From NCBI GenBank assembly GCA_017613015.1, contig JAGAEQ010000077.1, positions 1-43,551 on the forward strand: a stretch of DNA of 43,551 nt. The letters run 5' to 3'. The DNA is from Bacteroidales bacterium. Lineage in GTDB: Bacteria; Bacteroidota; Bacteroidia; Bacteroidales; WCHB1-69. The notes under the pieces are model-generated. The model made no database searches and was not told where the DNA came from. It saw only the letters and a program-made list of their open reading frames with translations. Made by a program: the position numbers and the translations under genes. Of the stretch, positions 32,301-40,632 are shown one piece after another (within the stretch, counting starts at the first letter, position 1; every line of letters begins with the position of its first letter).

Positions 32301-33117
32301 CACCAACGGCTGTTTCCGTTTCGGTTTCCTGCTTCCCAAGGACATCAATTACGACTATGGTTTCGGTAAAATCAGCTATTATGCGTATGGCAACCGTCTG
32401 GACGCCAACGGCTACGACACGGTGCGCATAGGCGGCATCAAGGATACGGCCATCAGCGACAACCGGGGTCCGGAGATTCGGCTGTACCTGAACGACGAAA
32501 CCTTCGTGAGTGGCGGCGTTTCCGGAAGCAGTCCGACCCTTTTGGCCGAAATCAGCGACGAAAACGGGGTGAACACGGCGGGCATCGGCATTGGGCATGA
32601 CATTGTGGCGGTGCTGGACCGGGACGAGGGCAACCCCATTGTGCTGAACGATTATTACGAATGCGAAGAGAACAGCAGCCTTTCCGGAAAAATACGCTAT
32701 CTTCTCTCCGATTTGCCGGAAGGGGAGCATAGCCTGAGCCTGCGGGCCTGGGATGTGCTGAACAACCGGGGCGAGGCTTCGTTGGTGTTCACGGTGGCGG
32801 ATCCCAAGGACATCGCGTTGGAGCATGTGCTGAACTATCCCAACCCATTCACCACCCATACGCAGTTCTATTTTGAACACAACCAGATTAATACCACGCT
32901 GGAAGTTCGCATACAGGTGTTCACGGTTTCCGGAAAACTGGTCAAGACCATTTTGCATACGGAATTTGCGGAATCCTTCCGCTGCGGTCCTTTAGACTGG
33001 GACGGAAGGGACGATTTCGGCGGGCGTTTAGCCAAAGGAACGTACCTTTACAAGTTGAGTGTGCGCACGGCTGATGGCCAGAAAGCCGAGAAAATAGAGA
33101 AGCTCGTGCTATTGTAG
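29302..33117 (+). CDS. porU: T9SS C-terminal signal peptidase/sortase PorU (C25 gingipain-like)
   Basis: A 1271-aa outer-membrane-attached cysteine protease that removes the C-terminal sorting domain of T9SS cargo and, in P. gingivalis, attaches it to A-LPS. Signal peptide ends near GHAQ. An N-terminal domain (about 25-540) precedes the C25 catalytic domain (about 540-930). The catalytic His is in FLTYMGHGGDNGW (about residue 786) and Cys in YAGSCSFGVYD (about 820). Beta-sandwich modules and a CTD-type domain (YPNPFTTHTQFYF, AKGTYLYKLSV) close it. In PorU this domain is known to remain. Length and domain order match. porV follows 146 bp downstream, as in P. gingivalis. Confidence 0.95.
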   Translation: MMKKKVFARLCGLCLCLASLFSGHAQSWTQEVTLADWRTVREELASGERIQYLFFESAFLEKKGGRLMPYWQRQWPCPEGRRYRVEVSEGRWEALSEAEKACLPLAVLDSLSELYSVSRVVTRKQPMTEVRVWPFRKRNGTYEKLRSFRLSGVLEDVPEQKSGVQKSYVPHSVLASGEIYKVALSGTGVYKVTHSLLASMGVRMSGLNIRAVSVYGNGGFQLPENTHEKVPDDIQEVPLKVVDVDGDGIFDAEDYLLFYARGIVEWKCDANASFVHTLNVYSDYAYYFIKINQAPTKTLGTAQSVTATPTHVLTSYRYHGLLEEDLISPTGVGRLWFKDLFDAITSRTYTFSLPALEASTKVDLLLRLAVSSPSYASYFSYRADGGDLGSVGMTSGKGEVKSARYSFTPTSSNFSLTLNYSKPANTSKGWLDYIEVNASCQLRQSSSQFDFRCPAAVGAGNVAEYRIQTLGHAPEVWDVTDPYAYRKVETTQDGGTLSFRLPADSLREFVSFYGSDLPVPSPVGRVANQDLHAAEATDLVILTPPAFLSYAEQLANLRRSSQMRVLVVTTTQVYQEFGSGAQDIAAIRNFMRMLYERHPSDPPKNLLLFGKTSYDFRNRKGLGTCYIPNYQASEVFDEDECLSTDDFFVKLDDYEGKNNNGTMDVGLGRIPVSTAEQAATAVQKLKQYASMDLLNDVRSNDISNLADWRNILAFCADDDADAMGHIYNADRIAIQVAADYPVYNIEKIYLDAYKKVSTSQGQRFPDATEALNQRVNKGCLFLTYMGHGGDNGWAHERILKRSDISSWTNRYNFPFLYAGSCSFGVYDKLSSLSPSEDMLFKADGGTIGVISASRSSYGGTNEAFGMQLHNLMLATDSNAAHLTMGEVFATAKNRCGSVNMYIFFGDPSMTLAFPKTQVKTDSVNGSVQITDDTLQALSYVTISGHVCAPDGSLARDFNGYVYPTVYDKATKVTTLLNNSVSTEKTFQLQKNILYKGKISVTNGCFRFGFLLPKDINYDYGFGKISYYAYGNRLDANGYDTVRIGGIKDTAISDNRGPEIRLYLNDETFVSGGVSGSSPTLLAEISDENGVNTAGIGIGHDIVAVLDRDEGNPIVLNDYYECEENSSLSGKIRYLLSDLPEGEHSLSLRAWDVLNNRGEASLVFTVADPKDIALEHVLNYPNPFTTHTQFYFEHNQINTTLEVRIQVFTVSGKLVKTILHTEFAESFRCGPLDWDGRDDFGGRLAKGTYLYKLSVRTADGQKAEKIEKLVLL

Positions 33118-33160
33118 TGAAAAAAAAAAGAAATAGTGATTTTCATAAACATAAATTATA

Positions 33161-33168
33161 TACTTTTG
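33161..33168 (+). promoter_or_regulatory. -7 box of porV
   Basis: TACTTTTG fits TAnnTTTG, in an AT-rich gap of 146 bp after porU; the 95-base leader before the ATG at 33264 is long. A TTTT/TTTC around 33140-33144 is a poor -33. It suggests that porV can be transcribed apart from porU. Confidence 0.5.
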
Positions 33169-33263
33169 CAAGTTCGATTGGGCGTGTTTCCCTCAAAAGG
33201 TTTTTTGGGGGAAAGGCGCGGTCGGTATAGCGAAAAAACAGAATATAAATAATAAAATATCAA

Positions 33264-34550
33264 ATGGTTAAGCAATTCAAGAAATCAATAGGCCTTTTCC
33301 TGTTACTGACGCTTCCCTGTTTCATGGTGTCGTATGCCCAGTCCGGTTACAAGAACAATGGACAGGCTTACAATGGGACAACCATCCGTCCCCTGACCAC
33401 TGCGGTCTCCTATTTGCAGGTCGGACCGGACGCCCGTACCGGTGGTATGGGTGAAGTGGGAGCGGCCCTGCCTGACGATATGAACGCCCAGCACTGGAAT
33501 GCGGCCAAGTACGCCTTTTCGCAGAACAAATTGGGTGTGTCCGCCACGTACAGCCCCTGGCTGGCCGGTTTGGGCTTAGGTTTGCAGGACATTTACATGG
33601 CTTACTTGAGCGGTCACATGAAGCTGACCTCTTTGGACGCCATCTCCTTCTCGCTGACGTATTTCTCTTTAGGCGAGATGGACATCACCGACTATGAGGG
33701 CGCCACGATTTTCGAAAACGTCAAGCCTCATGAGTTTGCCTTGGACGCGGCCTATTCCCGCAAACTGACCGACAATTTCTCCATGGCGGTCACGGGACGC
33801 TTCATTTATTCCAACCTGACCACCGTGAGCGATGTCTCCACCAACACCAGCGATTTGAAGCCGGGTCTGGCCGGAGCGGCGGATGTGGCCTTGTTCTATC
33901 AGAAAGAACTGAGGGCAAACAACTTGTATAAAAGCCTGATTGGAGCCGGTCTGACAATTTCCAACATAGGAAACAAGATTTCGTACTCCAACGACATGGA
34001 CAAAGACTTCCTGCCCGCCAATTTCCGTTTGGGTGTGGCCTACACCATGTATGTGGACAAGTACAACAAGCTGACCTTTGAGTTCGACGTGAACAAGCTG
34101 CTGGTGCCGAGCACGGTCATCTATAAGAACGACACGGCTTCTGACGGCAAGATCCGGAAAGTGGTGGATCAGGCTGAAACCATGATTACCGCCAAAGATC
34201 CCAGAGACGTTTCCGTGATTGACGCCATTTACCGTTCCTGGTTCGACGCGCCGGGCGGCATGAAAGAGGAATTGGATGAATACATTCTGAACGTGGGTGT
34301 GGAATACACCTACAATGAGCTGTTCTCCGTCCGTGCGGGTTATTTCAACGAGGCCAAGACCAAGGGCGCCCGTAAATATTTCACCTTCGGCGCCGGTTTG
34401 CGTTACAGCATGGTGAATTTCGACGCTTCCTATATCGCCGTGCTGCCGGTGGACGGTTTGCAGGGCACCCATCCGTTGAAGAACACGGTGCGTTTGAGCC
34501 TGTCGTTCGACATCAACGCTCCTGACGCCAAGGCTTCCATTCAACGTTAG
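33264..34550 (+). CDS. porV: T9SS outer-membrane protein PorV (LptO)
   Basis: A 428-aa FadL-like beta barrel that binds the sorting domain of cargo and carries it to PorU. Signal peptide (IGLFLLLTLPCFMVSYAQ) is followed by the family-specific opening: TTAVSYLQVGPDARTGGMGE, DDMNAQHWNAAKYAF, then SWFDAPGGMKEELDEYILNVGVEYTYNE near the end. Length matches. The C-terminus is polar (KASIQR), as in other PorV proteins. It follows porU and precedes ispF by 12 bp, so the run of plus-strand genes may be partly one transcript. Confidence 0.95.
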   Translation: MVKQFKKSIGLFLLLTLPCFMVSYAQSGYKNNGQAYNGTTIRPLTTAVSYLQVGPDARTGGMGEVGAALPDDMNAQHWNAAKYAFSQNKLGVSATYSPWLAGLGLGLQDIYMAYLSGHMKLTSLDAISFSLTYFSLGEMDITDYEGATIFENVKPHEFALDAAYSRKLTDNFSMAVTGRFIYSNLTTVSDVSTNTSDLKPGLAGAADVALFYQKELRANNLYKSLIGAGLTISNIGNKISYSNDMDKDFLPANFRLGVAYTMYVDKYNKLTFEFDVNKLLVPSTVIYKNDTASDGKIRKVVDQAETMITAKDPRDVSVIDAIYRSWFDAPGGMKEELDEYILNVGVEYTYNELFSVRAGYFNEAKTKGARKYFTFGAGLRYSMVNFDASYIAVLPVDGLQGTHPLKNTVRLSLSFDINAPDAKASIQR

Positions 34551-34562
34551 GACAACACAGTC

Positions 34563-35039
34563 ATGGACATACGGGTCGGCTTAGGTTTTGACACCCATCG
34601 TTTGGAAGCGGGCCGACCTCTGATTTTGGGCGGCGTGCCCATTGTCTCGGAACGCGGATGCGTGGGGCATTCGGATGCGGACGTGCTCATTCACGCCCTT
34701 TGCGATGCGCTGCTGGGCGCGGCCAACTTGAGAGACATAGGCTGCCATTTCCCCGACACCGACCCTAAATACAAGGGTGTGGACAGCCGGGTGCTGCTGC
34801 GGGAATGCTGCCGTATGGTGAGGGAAAAGGCGTGGGAAATAGCCAATACGGACACCGTGCTGGTCATACAGGAGCCGAAAATCAATCCCTATGTTCCGGA
34901 AATGCAGGCGCAATTGGCCGCCGTCATGGGCATAGCGGAGGACGCGGTCAGCATTAAGGTGAAAACCTCCGAGCGTCTGGGTTTCATCGGCCGGTGCGAG
35001 GGTGTTTCCGCCCAGGCCGTCGTGTTATTGACAAAGTAA
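34563..35039 (+). CDS. ispF: 2-C-methyl-D-erythritol 2,4-cyclodiphosphate synthase
   Basis: A 158-aa enzyme of the non-mevalonate isoprenoid pathway, making the cyclic diphosphate MEcPP from CDP-ME2P. Zinc motif DTHRL is in VGLGFDTHRLE. HSDADVLIHALCDALLGAA supplies the second His and the Asp; VSIKVKTSERLGFIGRCEG is the C-terminal signature. Length is normal. It sits between porV (12 bp) and a small membrane protein gene (14 bp). Confidence 0.97.
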   Translation: MDIRVGLGFDTHRLEAGRPLILGGVPIVSERGCVGHSDADVLIHALCDALLGAANLRDIGCHFPDTDPKYKGVDSRVLLRECCRMVREKAWEIANTDTVLVIQEPKINPYVPEMQAQLAAVMGIAEDAVSIKVKTSERLGFIGRCEGVSAQAVVLLTK

Positions 35040-35053
35040 AAAACAAGGAAGCC

Positions 35054-35293
35054 ATGATTATCAAAGTGCCGCAACGGGAACCCCGTAAATTCAACTATCA
35101 GCCACGCTATTACACTCCGGTGAAGCCGGATGCGAATTCCGGCGAGGGGGAGGAGGACGAAAGGACGGCGATGCGGAACCGCATCCGCGAGGGAATGGAA
35201 CGCCAGAAAAAGCATGAGCGTTTGCCCGCCACCCGTCTGATGGTCTTTGTGCTGCTGCTGTTTGTCTTGTTGTGGATACTGTCAATGCTTTAA
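35054..35293 (+). CDS. Small single-pass membrane protein, unknown
   Basis: A 79-aa protein starting MIIKVPQREPRKFNYQPRYY with AAGGAA ahead of the ATG. It has a basic/acidic soluble part (EGEEDERTAMRNRIREGMER) and one C-terminal membrane helix (LMVFVLLLFVLLWILSM). C-tail-anchored proteins of this shape with the PRxFxYxPRYY pattern seem common in Bacteroidota. I know of no function. It lies between ispF and mutL with short gaps (14 and 3 bp), so it is part of this run. The long in-frame extension back to 34994 has no good start and is rejected. Confidence 0.8.
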   Translation: MIIKVPQREPRKFNYQPRYYTPVKPDANSGEGEEDERTAMRNRIREGMERQKKHERLPATRLMVFVLLLFVLLWILSML

Positions 35294-35296
35294 GGG

Positions 35297-37177
35297 ATGG
35301 GAGTCATTCGCGTGCTTTCCCCGGTGGTGGCCAGCCAGATAGCGGCTGGAGAAGTGGTGCAGCGTCCCGCTTCAGTGGTTAAGGAGTTGGTGGAGAACGC
35401 CGTGGATGCCGGTGCCACCAAAGTGGACCTCGTTGTGAAGGACGCGGGCCGCACCCTGATTCAAGTGACGGATGACGGTTGCGGCATGGACACGGATGAC
35501 GCCCAGCACTGTTTTGCCCGGCACGCGACTTCGAAAATTTCTTCCGCCGATGATTTGTTTCGCTTGCAAACCAAGGGTTTCCGTGGGGAGGCCTTAGCAT
35601 CCATCGCATCCATCGCGCATGTGGAGCTGCACACGCGTCCCGCGGACAGTGAATTGGGGACGCACCTGCTGATGGAAGGGGCGGAATGCAAGCTGAACGA
35701 GTCCTGCTCCTGTGCGAAAGGCACCACCTTTCGGGTGCGCAACCTGTTTTTTAATGTGCCGGCCCGGCGCAACTTCCTGAAATCGGACAATGTGGAGTTC
35801 TCCCATATTCTGGACGAGTTTCTGCGCATTGTGCTGGCCACGCCCGAAGTGGCGTTCACACTTTACCATAACGACAAGCAAATCTATGACTTGCCGAAAT
35901 CCGGCTTGAAACAGCGCATCATCAACGTGTATGGGAAAAGCTACAACGAGAAATTGCTTCCCTTGCAGCAGGAGAGCCAGATTGTGCGCATGGAAGGCTT
36001 TATCGGGAAGCCGGAGGCCGCACGGAAAACCAAGGGGGAGCAGTTTTTGTTTGTGAACCGCCGTTATTTCCGGCATCCGTATTTCCATCATGCCATCACC
36101 TCCGCTTTGGAGGAAGTGCTTCCGGCGGAGCATCACCCGACCTATTTTATTTATTTTGAGATAGATCCTTCAAAAATCGATGTCAATATCCATCCGACCA
36201 AGATAGAAGTGAAGTTCCAGGAGGAGAAACTGATTTATCCCTTCCTGCGGGCGGCGGTCCGGCATACGGTGGGCATGTTCAACATTTCTTCCAACATCGA
36301 TTTTGACAATGTGTCGCCCTTGGATTTCAGCATGGTGCCTACCGGCGGCGTGCCGAAACAGCCGGGCATTTCCTACAATCCGAATTACAATCCCTTCGAC
36401 CCAAAGACATATGCCAAGTCCGCTCCCAAGCCCTACGAGGAGAAGCCTTCCCCTTTCCGGCCGCAGGTGTCGGACGCATGGCAGCAGATTTATGAGACCT
36501 TGAAGGAAAACACCACCCAGGCGGAGGAAGCGGAGGAGGTGCAGTTAGCCTTGCCGGGGACAGAAAATCCGGACGAGAATCCGGAGCAAAACCTTGCGCA
36601 ACCGTCCTTGTTCCAGTGGGAGAATGCCTACATTGTCACCTGTGGCGCGTCCGGGCTGCTGCTGATTGACCAGGAGGCGGCTTCGGAAAGGGTGCTGTAC
36701 GAGCGTTTTCTGCGTCAAATGGAGCGCAAGGAGCCCGCGCCGGTGCAGCAGCTGCTGTTTCCGGAATCGGTGAACCTTTCTCCTCAGGATGCGGAGACCG
36801 TCAAGGATTTGTTGAAGGAATTCAAGGGCATGGGCTTTGACATGGAACCCTTCGGCCGTCATGTGCTTGTTGTGCGCGGCGTGCCTGCGGATTTGCTGGA
36901 TCAGCCTGTACAGCAGGTGTTGGAGCAGATGATGGAGGCGTACAAATGCAATCTGGTTTCCATGAAATGGGGGCGTAAAAACAATCTGGCCTGCTCCATG
37001 GCCCGCACCATGTGTGTAAAAAAAGGCAAAGTACTGTCTTCCATAGAAATGCAGGAGATCGTGCGTCAGCTTTCCCTCTGTGGCACACCGGCCGTTTCGC
37101 CGAGCGGCGGCAAGGTGTTTCTTCAATTCAGTCCGGCGGAGGTACAGAAACTGTTCAACGAACGTCAAAAGATATGA
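35297..37177 (+). CDS. mutL: DNA mismatch repair protein MutL
   Basis: A 626-aa ATPase that links MutS recognition to strand excision. GHKL ATPase motifs are intact: VKELVENAVDAGA (motif I), VTDDGCGM (II), ATSKI and GFRGEALASI (III), and later PTKIEVKF. A long linker (about 340-435) leads to a C-terminal domain. In the place of the endonuclease motif DQHA..E....E there is DQEAASERVLYE (His replaced by Glu), and the CPHGRP-type zinc motif is SPSGGKV. So the C-terminal nicking activity is likely lost or different; similar decay is familiar to me in other Bacteroidota MutL. Its TGA overlaps the next ATG by 4 bp. Confidence 0.96.
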   Translation: MGVIRVLSPVVASQIAAGEVVQRPASVVKELVENAVDAGATKVDLVVKDAGRTLIQVTDDGCGMDTDDAQHCFARHATSKISSADDLFRLQTKGFRGEALASIASIAHVELHTRPADSELGTHLLMEGAECKLNESCSCAKGTTFRVRNLFFNVPARRNFLKSDNVEFSHILDEFLRIVLATPEVAFTLYHNDKQIYDLPKSGLKQRIINVYGKSYNEKLLPLQQESQIVRMEGFIGKPEAARKTKGEQFLFVNRRYFRHPYFHHAITSALEEVLPAEHHPTYFIYFEIDPSKIDVNIHPTKIEVKFQEEKLIYPFLRAAVRHTVGMFNISSNIDFDNVSPLDFSMVPTGGVPKQPGISYNPNYNPFDPKTYAKSAPKPYEEKPSPFRPQVSDAWQQIYETLKENTTQAEEAEEVQLALPGTENPDENPEQNLAQPSLFQWENAYIVTCGASGLLLIDQEAASERVLYERFLRQMERKEPAPVQQLLFPESVNLSPQDAETVKDLLKEFKGMGFDMEPFGRHVLVVRGVPADLLDQPVQQVLEQMMEAYKCNLVSMKWGRKNNLACSMARTMCVKKGKVLSSIEMQEIVRQLSLCGTPAVSPSGGKVFLQFSPAEVQKLFNERQKI

Positions 37178-38397
37178 ACAAACGGAAAATCATCAACGAT
37201 CCGGTCTACGGCTTCATCACCATTTCCGATGATTTGATATTTGACCTGATAGAACACCCTTATTTTCAGCGTTTGCGGAATATACAGCAGTTGGGATTGA
37301 GCCATTTGGTGTATCCGGGTGCCTTGCACACCCGTTTCCAGCATTCCTTGGGAGCCATGCACCTGATGCGGGAGGCTTTGGAGAATCTGCAATACAAAGG
37401 CGTGGAAATCACCAAGGAAGAGGCCTTGGCGGCGCAGGTGGCCATTTTGCTGCACGACATCGGTCACGGGCCCTTCTCCCATCTTTTGGAAAAAACGTTC
37501 ATCGTTTCCATGACTCATGAGGATTTCACTTCCCTGTTCATGGAGGAGCTGAACCGTCAGTTTGGCGGCCGTCTGGACCAGGCCATCCGCATTTTCGAGG
37601 ACCGATACCCCAAACATTTTCTGCATCAGTTGGTTTCCGGGCAGTTGGATGTGGATCGTCTGGACTACCTGACGCGGGACAGCTTTTTCTCCGGCGTGGC
37701 GGAAGGCGTGGTGGGGACGGAACGCATCATCAAGATGCTGAATGTGTATCATAATGAATTGGTTGCGGACATCAAGGCCATTTATTCCATAGAAAAATTC
37801 ATTATTTCCCGCCGTCTCATGTATTGGCAGGTGTATCTGCACAAGACGGTGCATGTGGCGGAAATGATGCTGGTGCTTTGCCTGCAACGGGCGAAGGTTT
37901 TGTGGAAGCGTTCTGAAAAGCTTTTTCTGCCGGAAGCCATGCAGGTTTTTTTCGGGCAGGACTTCACTGTGGACGATTTTTGCAGTCGCCCCGAGCTGCT
38001 GAAGCATTATGCCAGCTTAGACGACAGGGATATATGGTATTGCCTCAAGCAGTGGCGGACGCATTCCGACAGGGTGCTTTCCGAACTGTCGGAGCGTTTG
38101 TACAGCCGTAACCTGTTCCGTATAGAGATTTCTGAGAAGCCTTTCGAGCCCAATCTTGTGGCATCGGTGCGCAAACGCTTGAAAGAGCAGCTGCTGTACA
38201 CGGAGGAGGAAGCGGATTTCATGTTTTCTTCCGGAAAAATGGAGAACCGGGCCTATAACAAGCAGGAGGATGCCATCCTGATGCTGGACAAAGGTCGCCC
38301 CTGTCCCTTGGAATCCTTGTCAGACCATCTGAACCACAGAATGTTATCTGAAAGTGTGAGCAAATATTTTATCGCGTATCCCAAAGAATTGGCATGA
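37174..38397 (+). CDS. HD-domain phosphohydrolase, dNTPase-like (COG1078 type)
   Basis: A 407-aa cytoplasmic metal-dependent phosphohydrolase related to SAMHD1-type dNTP triphosphohydrolases. The family opening KIINDPVYGFITISDDLIFD and FQRLRNIQQLGLSHLVYPG is clear. HD metal ligands are in HTRFQHSLGAMHL, LLHDIGHGPFSHLLE and DVDRLDYLTRDSF. Which nucleotide it uses cannot be told. The start is ATG 37174 (overlap ATGA with mutL). A longer in-frame frame into mutL (from 37012) is rejected. It overlaps the downstream flavin reductase by 4 bp (ATGA), so translational coupling runs through three genes. Confidence 0.92.
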   Translation: MNKRKIINDPVYGFITISDDLIFDLIEHPYFQRLRNIQQLGLSHLVYPGALHTRFQHSLGAMHLMREALENLQYKGVEITKEEALAAQVAILLHDIGHGPFSHLLEKTFIVSMTHEDFTSLFMEELNRQFGGRLDQAIRIFEDRYPKHFLHQLVSGQLDVDRLDYLTRDSFFSGVAEGVVGTERIIKMLNVYHNELVADIKAIYSIEKFIISRRLMYWQVYLHKTVHVAEMMLVLCLQRAKVLWKRSEKLFLPEAMQVFFGQDFTVDDFCSRPELLKHYASLDDRDIWYCLKQWRTHSDRVLSELSERLYSRNLFRIEISEKPFEPNLVASVRKRLKEQLLYTEEEADFMFSSGKMENRAYNKQEDAILMLDKGRPCPLESLSDHLNHRMLSESVSKYFIAYPKELA

Positions 38398-38966
38398 AAG
38401 TCCCTTTTAAACCCGGAACCATGATTTACCCCCTGCCTGCCCTGATGGTCAGCTGCGGGACGATGGAAAACCCCAATATCCTTACGGTCGCCTGGACGGG
38501 AACCGTGTGCAGCGACCCGCCCATGTGCTATATCTCCATCCGCAAGGAGCGCTATTCCTATCCCATCATCCGGGATTCGGGGGAGTTTGTGCTGAACCTC
38601 ACCACGGAAGCCTTGGCCTATGCCACAGACTGGTGCGGTGTGAAGTCCGGGAGAGATGTGCAGAAATTTGAGGCGTTGCATCTTACGCCTGAAAAAGGGC
38701 AGTGCGTGGCCGCGCCGCTGATTGCCGAATCCCCTTTGAATATCGAGTGCAAGGTTACGGAAATCAAGGAATTGGGCTCCCATGACATGTTTATCGCCAA
38801 GGTGGTGGCGGTGAATGCGGAAGAGCAGCTCATCGATGCCTCCACCCAGGCTTTCCAGTTGAACCATGCACGCCCCATCGCCTATTCCCACGGCAAATAC
38901 TACACCTTGGGCGAAAAAATAGGTTCCTTTGGCTTTTCCGTGAAAAAGAAGCGGAAATCCCGTTAG
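38394..38966 (+). CDS. Flavin reductase family protein
   Basis: A 190-aa FMN-binding split-barrel protein of the flavoredoxin type. Key segments are PALMVSCGTMENPNILTVAW (flavin phosphate-binding region), CSDPPMCYISIRKERYSYPI, and SGEFVLNLTTEAL, all typical of this family. The electron donor and acceptor are unknown; it may reduce free flavin or act as an electron carrier. It follows the HD gene with ATGA overlap and converges on the CoA-disulfide-reductase gene with stop codons overlapping by 4 bp. No signal peptide. Confidence 0.93.
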   Translation: MKVPFKPGTMIYPLPALMVSCGTMENPNILTVAWTGTVCSDPPMCYISIRKERYSYPIIRDSGEFVLNLTTEALAYATDWCGVKSGRDVQKFEALHLTPEKGQCVAAPLIAESPLNIECKVTEIKELGSHDMFIAKVVAVNAEEQLIDASTQAFQLNHARPIAYSHGKYYTLGEKIGSFGFSVKKKRKSR

Positions 38967-40621
38967 AATTTCTTCACGGCCATTTGGTAGGTGCGGAAAC
39001 CGCCCGAAAGGTTGTACACGCGGGTGAATCCGTGCTGGCTCAGTATGCGGCAGGCGAGGTAGCCCCGCAAGCCTATGGCGCAGTAGATGATAATGTCCTT
39101 GTCTTTAGGCAGTTCAGAAAGATGCTCCCGCAAATGGTCTACTTCCATGTTCATGGCATCCGGCAGGTGACCGGCCGCGTATTCCAGTGGCGTGCGCACA
39201 TCTAACAGCAGGCTTTGCTCCGCGTTCCGATGCGCTACCTCCTGCCATTGAACAACGCGGCAGCGTCCGGCGAGGATGTTGTCAGCGACAAATCCGGCCA
39301 TGTTCACCGGATCTTTGGCGGAGGCGAAAGGAGGCGCGTAGGCTTGTTCCGTTTCGCAAAGGTCTGTCACGTTCCCGTTCAGCCGCAGCACTTGCGCAAT
39401 CATTTCAATGCGTTTGTCCACGCCTTGGCTGCCCACGGCCTGCGCTCCCCAAAGCCTGCCGTTTTCCGGATGGAACAGCAGTTTGAGGTCTATCATTTTG
39501 GATTGCGGGTAGTAGGTGGCGTGGGAGGCGGAGTGGGTGTGAGACACCGCGTAGGGCAGCCCTTCCTTTTGCAACAGTTTCTCGTTCAGTCCCACAGAGG
39601 CCACGTGCAGGTCAAAGACCTTGGCGATGGAGGTGCCGATGCAGCCGTTGTAGGTGTGGCGGTTTCCCAACACCATGTTGTCGGCGACGATGCGGGCTTC
39701 CTTGTTGGCGGGTCCGGCCAAAGGCAGCAGCACCGGTTTTTGGAGCAGACGGTGGGGGATTTCCACCGCGTCCCCGAGGGCGTAAATGTCCGGGTCCGAG
39801 GTCTGCATGTGGGCGTTCACCGCAATGCCGCCGGTCTCGCCTATGCGCAGCCCGGCGGCCCGCGCCAGCTCCGTGTGCGGACGCACGCCTATGCAAAGCA
39901 GCGCCATGCCGCAGTCAATGCGCTCCCCGTTGTCCAAGGTGACACGCAGCCCGTCCGCTTCCCGTTCGAAGCGGCTCACGCCTTTTCCCAAATACAGCGC
40001 TACGCCGTTGTCGTAAAGTTTCTGGTGGATGAAGTTCGCCATTTCAAGGTCGATGGAACCCATCACCTGCGGCTGCTTTTCGACAAGGCTCACCTCCAAA
40101 CCTGCCATGCACAGGTTTTCAGCCATTTCCAAGCCGATGAAGCCTCCTCCGATGATGACGGCGCTTTCCACCTCTTTTTCCTGAATGTATTGTTTGATGC
40201 GGTCGGTGTCCTGCACGTCCCTCAGGGTGAAAATCCCTTCGCTCTGAACGCCAGGCCAGTCCGGGACAACAGGCAAAGCGCCGGGGGACAGCACGAGTTT
40301 GTCGTAGGTCTCCTCGTAGGTGTTGCCGCTTTCCGTCTCCCGTATACGGACGGTTTTCTGTTTCGGGAGCACCGCCACCGCTTCCGAAAGGGTGCGGATT
40401 TCCACGCGGAAGCGCTGGGCGAAGCCTGGGACACTCTGGACAAACAGTTTCTCCCGCTGGGGGATGGTCTCTCCGATATAATAGGGCAGACCGCAGTTGG
40501 CATAGGAGATGTAAGGGCCTTTTTCAATCAGGATGATGCGGGCCTGCTCGTCCATACGGCGCAGCCGCGCCGCCACACTGGCGCCGCCCGCCACACCGCC
40601 GATGATGACGTACTTGTTCAT
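38963..40621 (-). CDS. CoA-disulfide-reductase-like FAD oxidoreductase with rhodanese domain
   Basis: A 552-aa flavoprotein. The N-terminal two-dinucleotide-binding half opens KYVIIGGVAGGASVAARLRR; the redox Cys of CoA-disulfide reductase is in SYANCGLPYYIGE (about residue 43); NADH-binding motif is VIIGGGFIGLEMAENL, and FAD motif is DIYALGDAVEIP. A dimerization domain follows, then a rhodanese domain (from about 465) with active Cys in IYCAIGLRGY. This is the CoADR-RHD type, reducing CoA persulfide/disulfide or polysulfide with NAD(P)H. ATG 40621 is chosen; an in-frame upstream extension to 41041 enters the beta-barrel gene and is rejected. It lies 11 bp after that gene. Confidence 0.93.
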   Translation of the reverse strand: MNKYVIIGGVAGGASVAARLRRMDEQARIILIEKGPYISYANCGLPYYIGETIPQREKLFVQSVPGFAQRFRVEIRTLSEAVAVLPKQKTVRIRETESGNTYEETYDKLVLSPGALPVVPDWPGVQSEGIFTLRDVQDTDRIKQYIQEKEVESAVIIGGGFIGLEMAENLCMAGLEVSLVEKQPQVMGSIDLEMANFIHQKLYDNGVALYLGKGVSRFEREADGLRVTLDNGERIDCGMALLCIGVRPHTELARAAGLRIGETGGIAVNAHMQTSDPDIYALGDAVEIPHRLLQKPVLLPLAGPANKEARIVADNMVLGNRHTYNGCIGTSIAKVFDLHVASVGLNEKLLQKEGLPYAVSHTHSASHATYYPQSKMIDLKLLFHPENGRLWGAQAVGSQGVDKRIEMIAQVLRLNGNVTDLCETEQAYAPPFASAKDPVNMAGFVADNILAGRCRVVQWQEVAHRNAEQSLLLDVRTPLEYAAGHLPDAMNMEVDHLREHLSELPKDKDIIIYCAIGLRGYLACRILSQHGFTRVYNLSGGFRTYQMAVKKF

Positions 40622-40632
40622 AGGTTGCTGTA

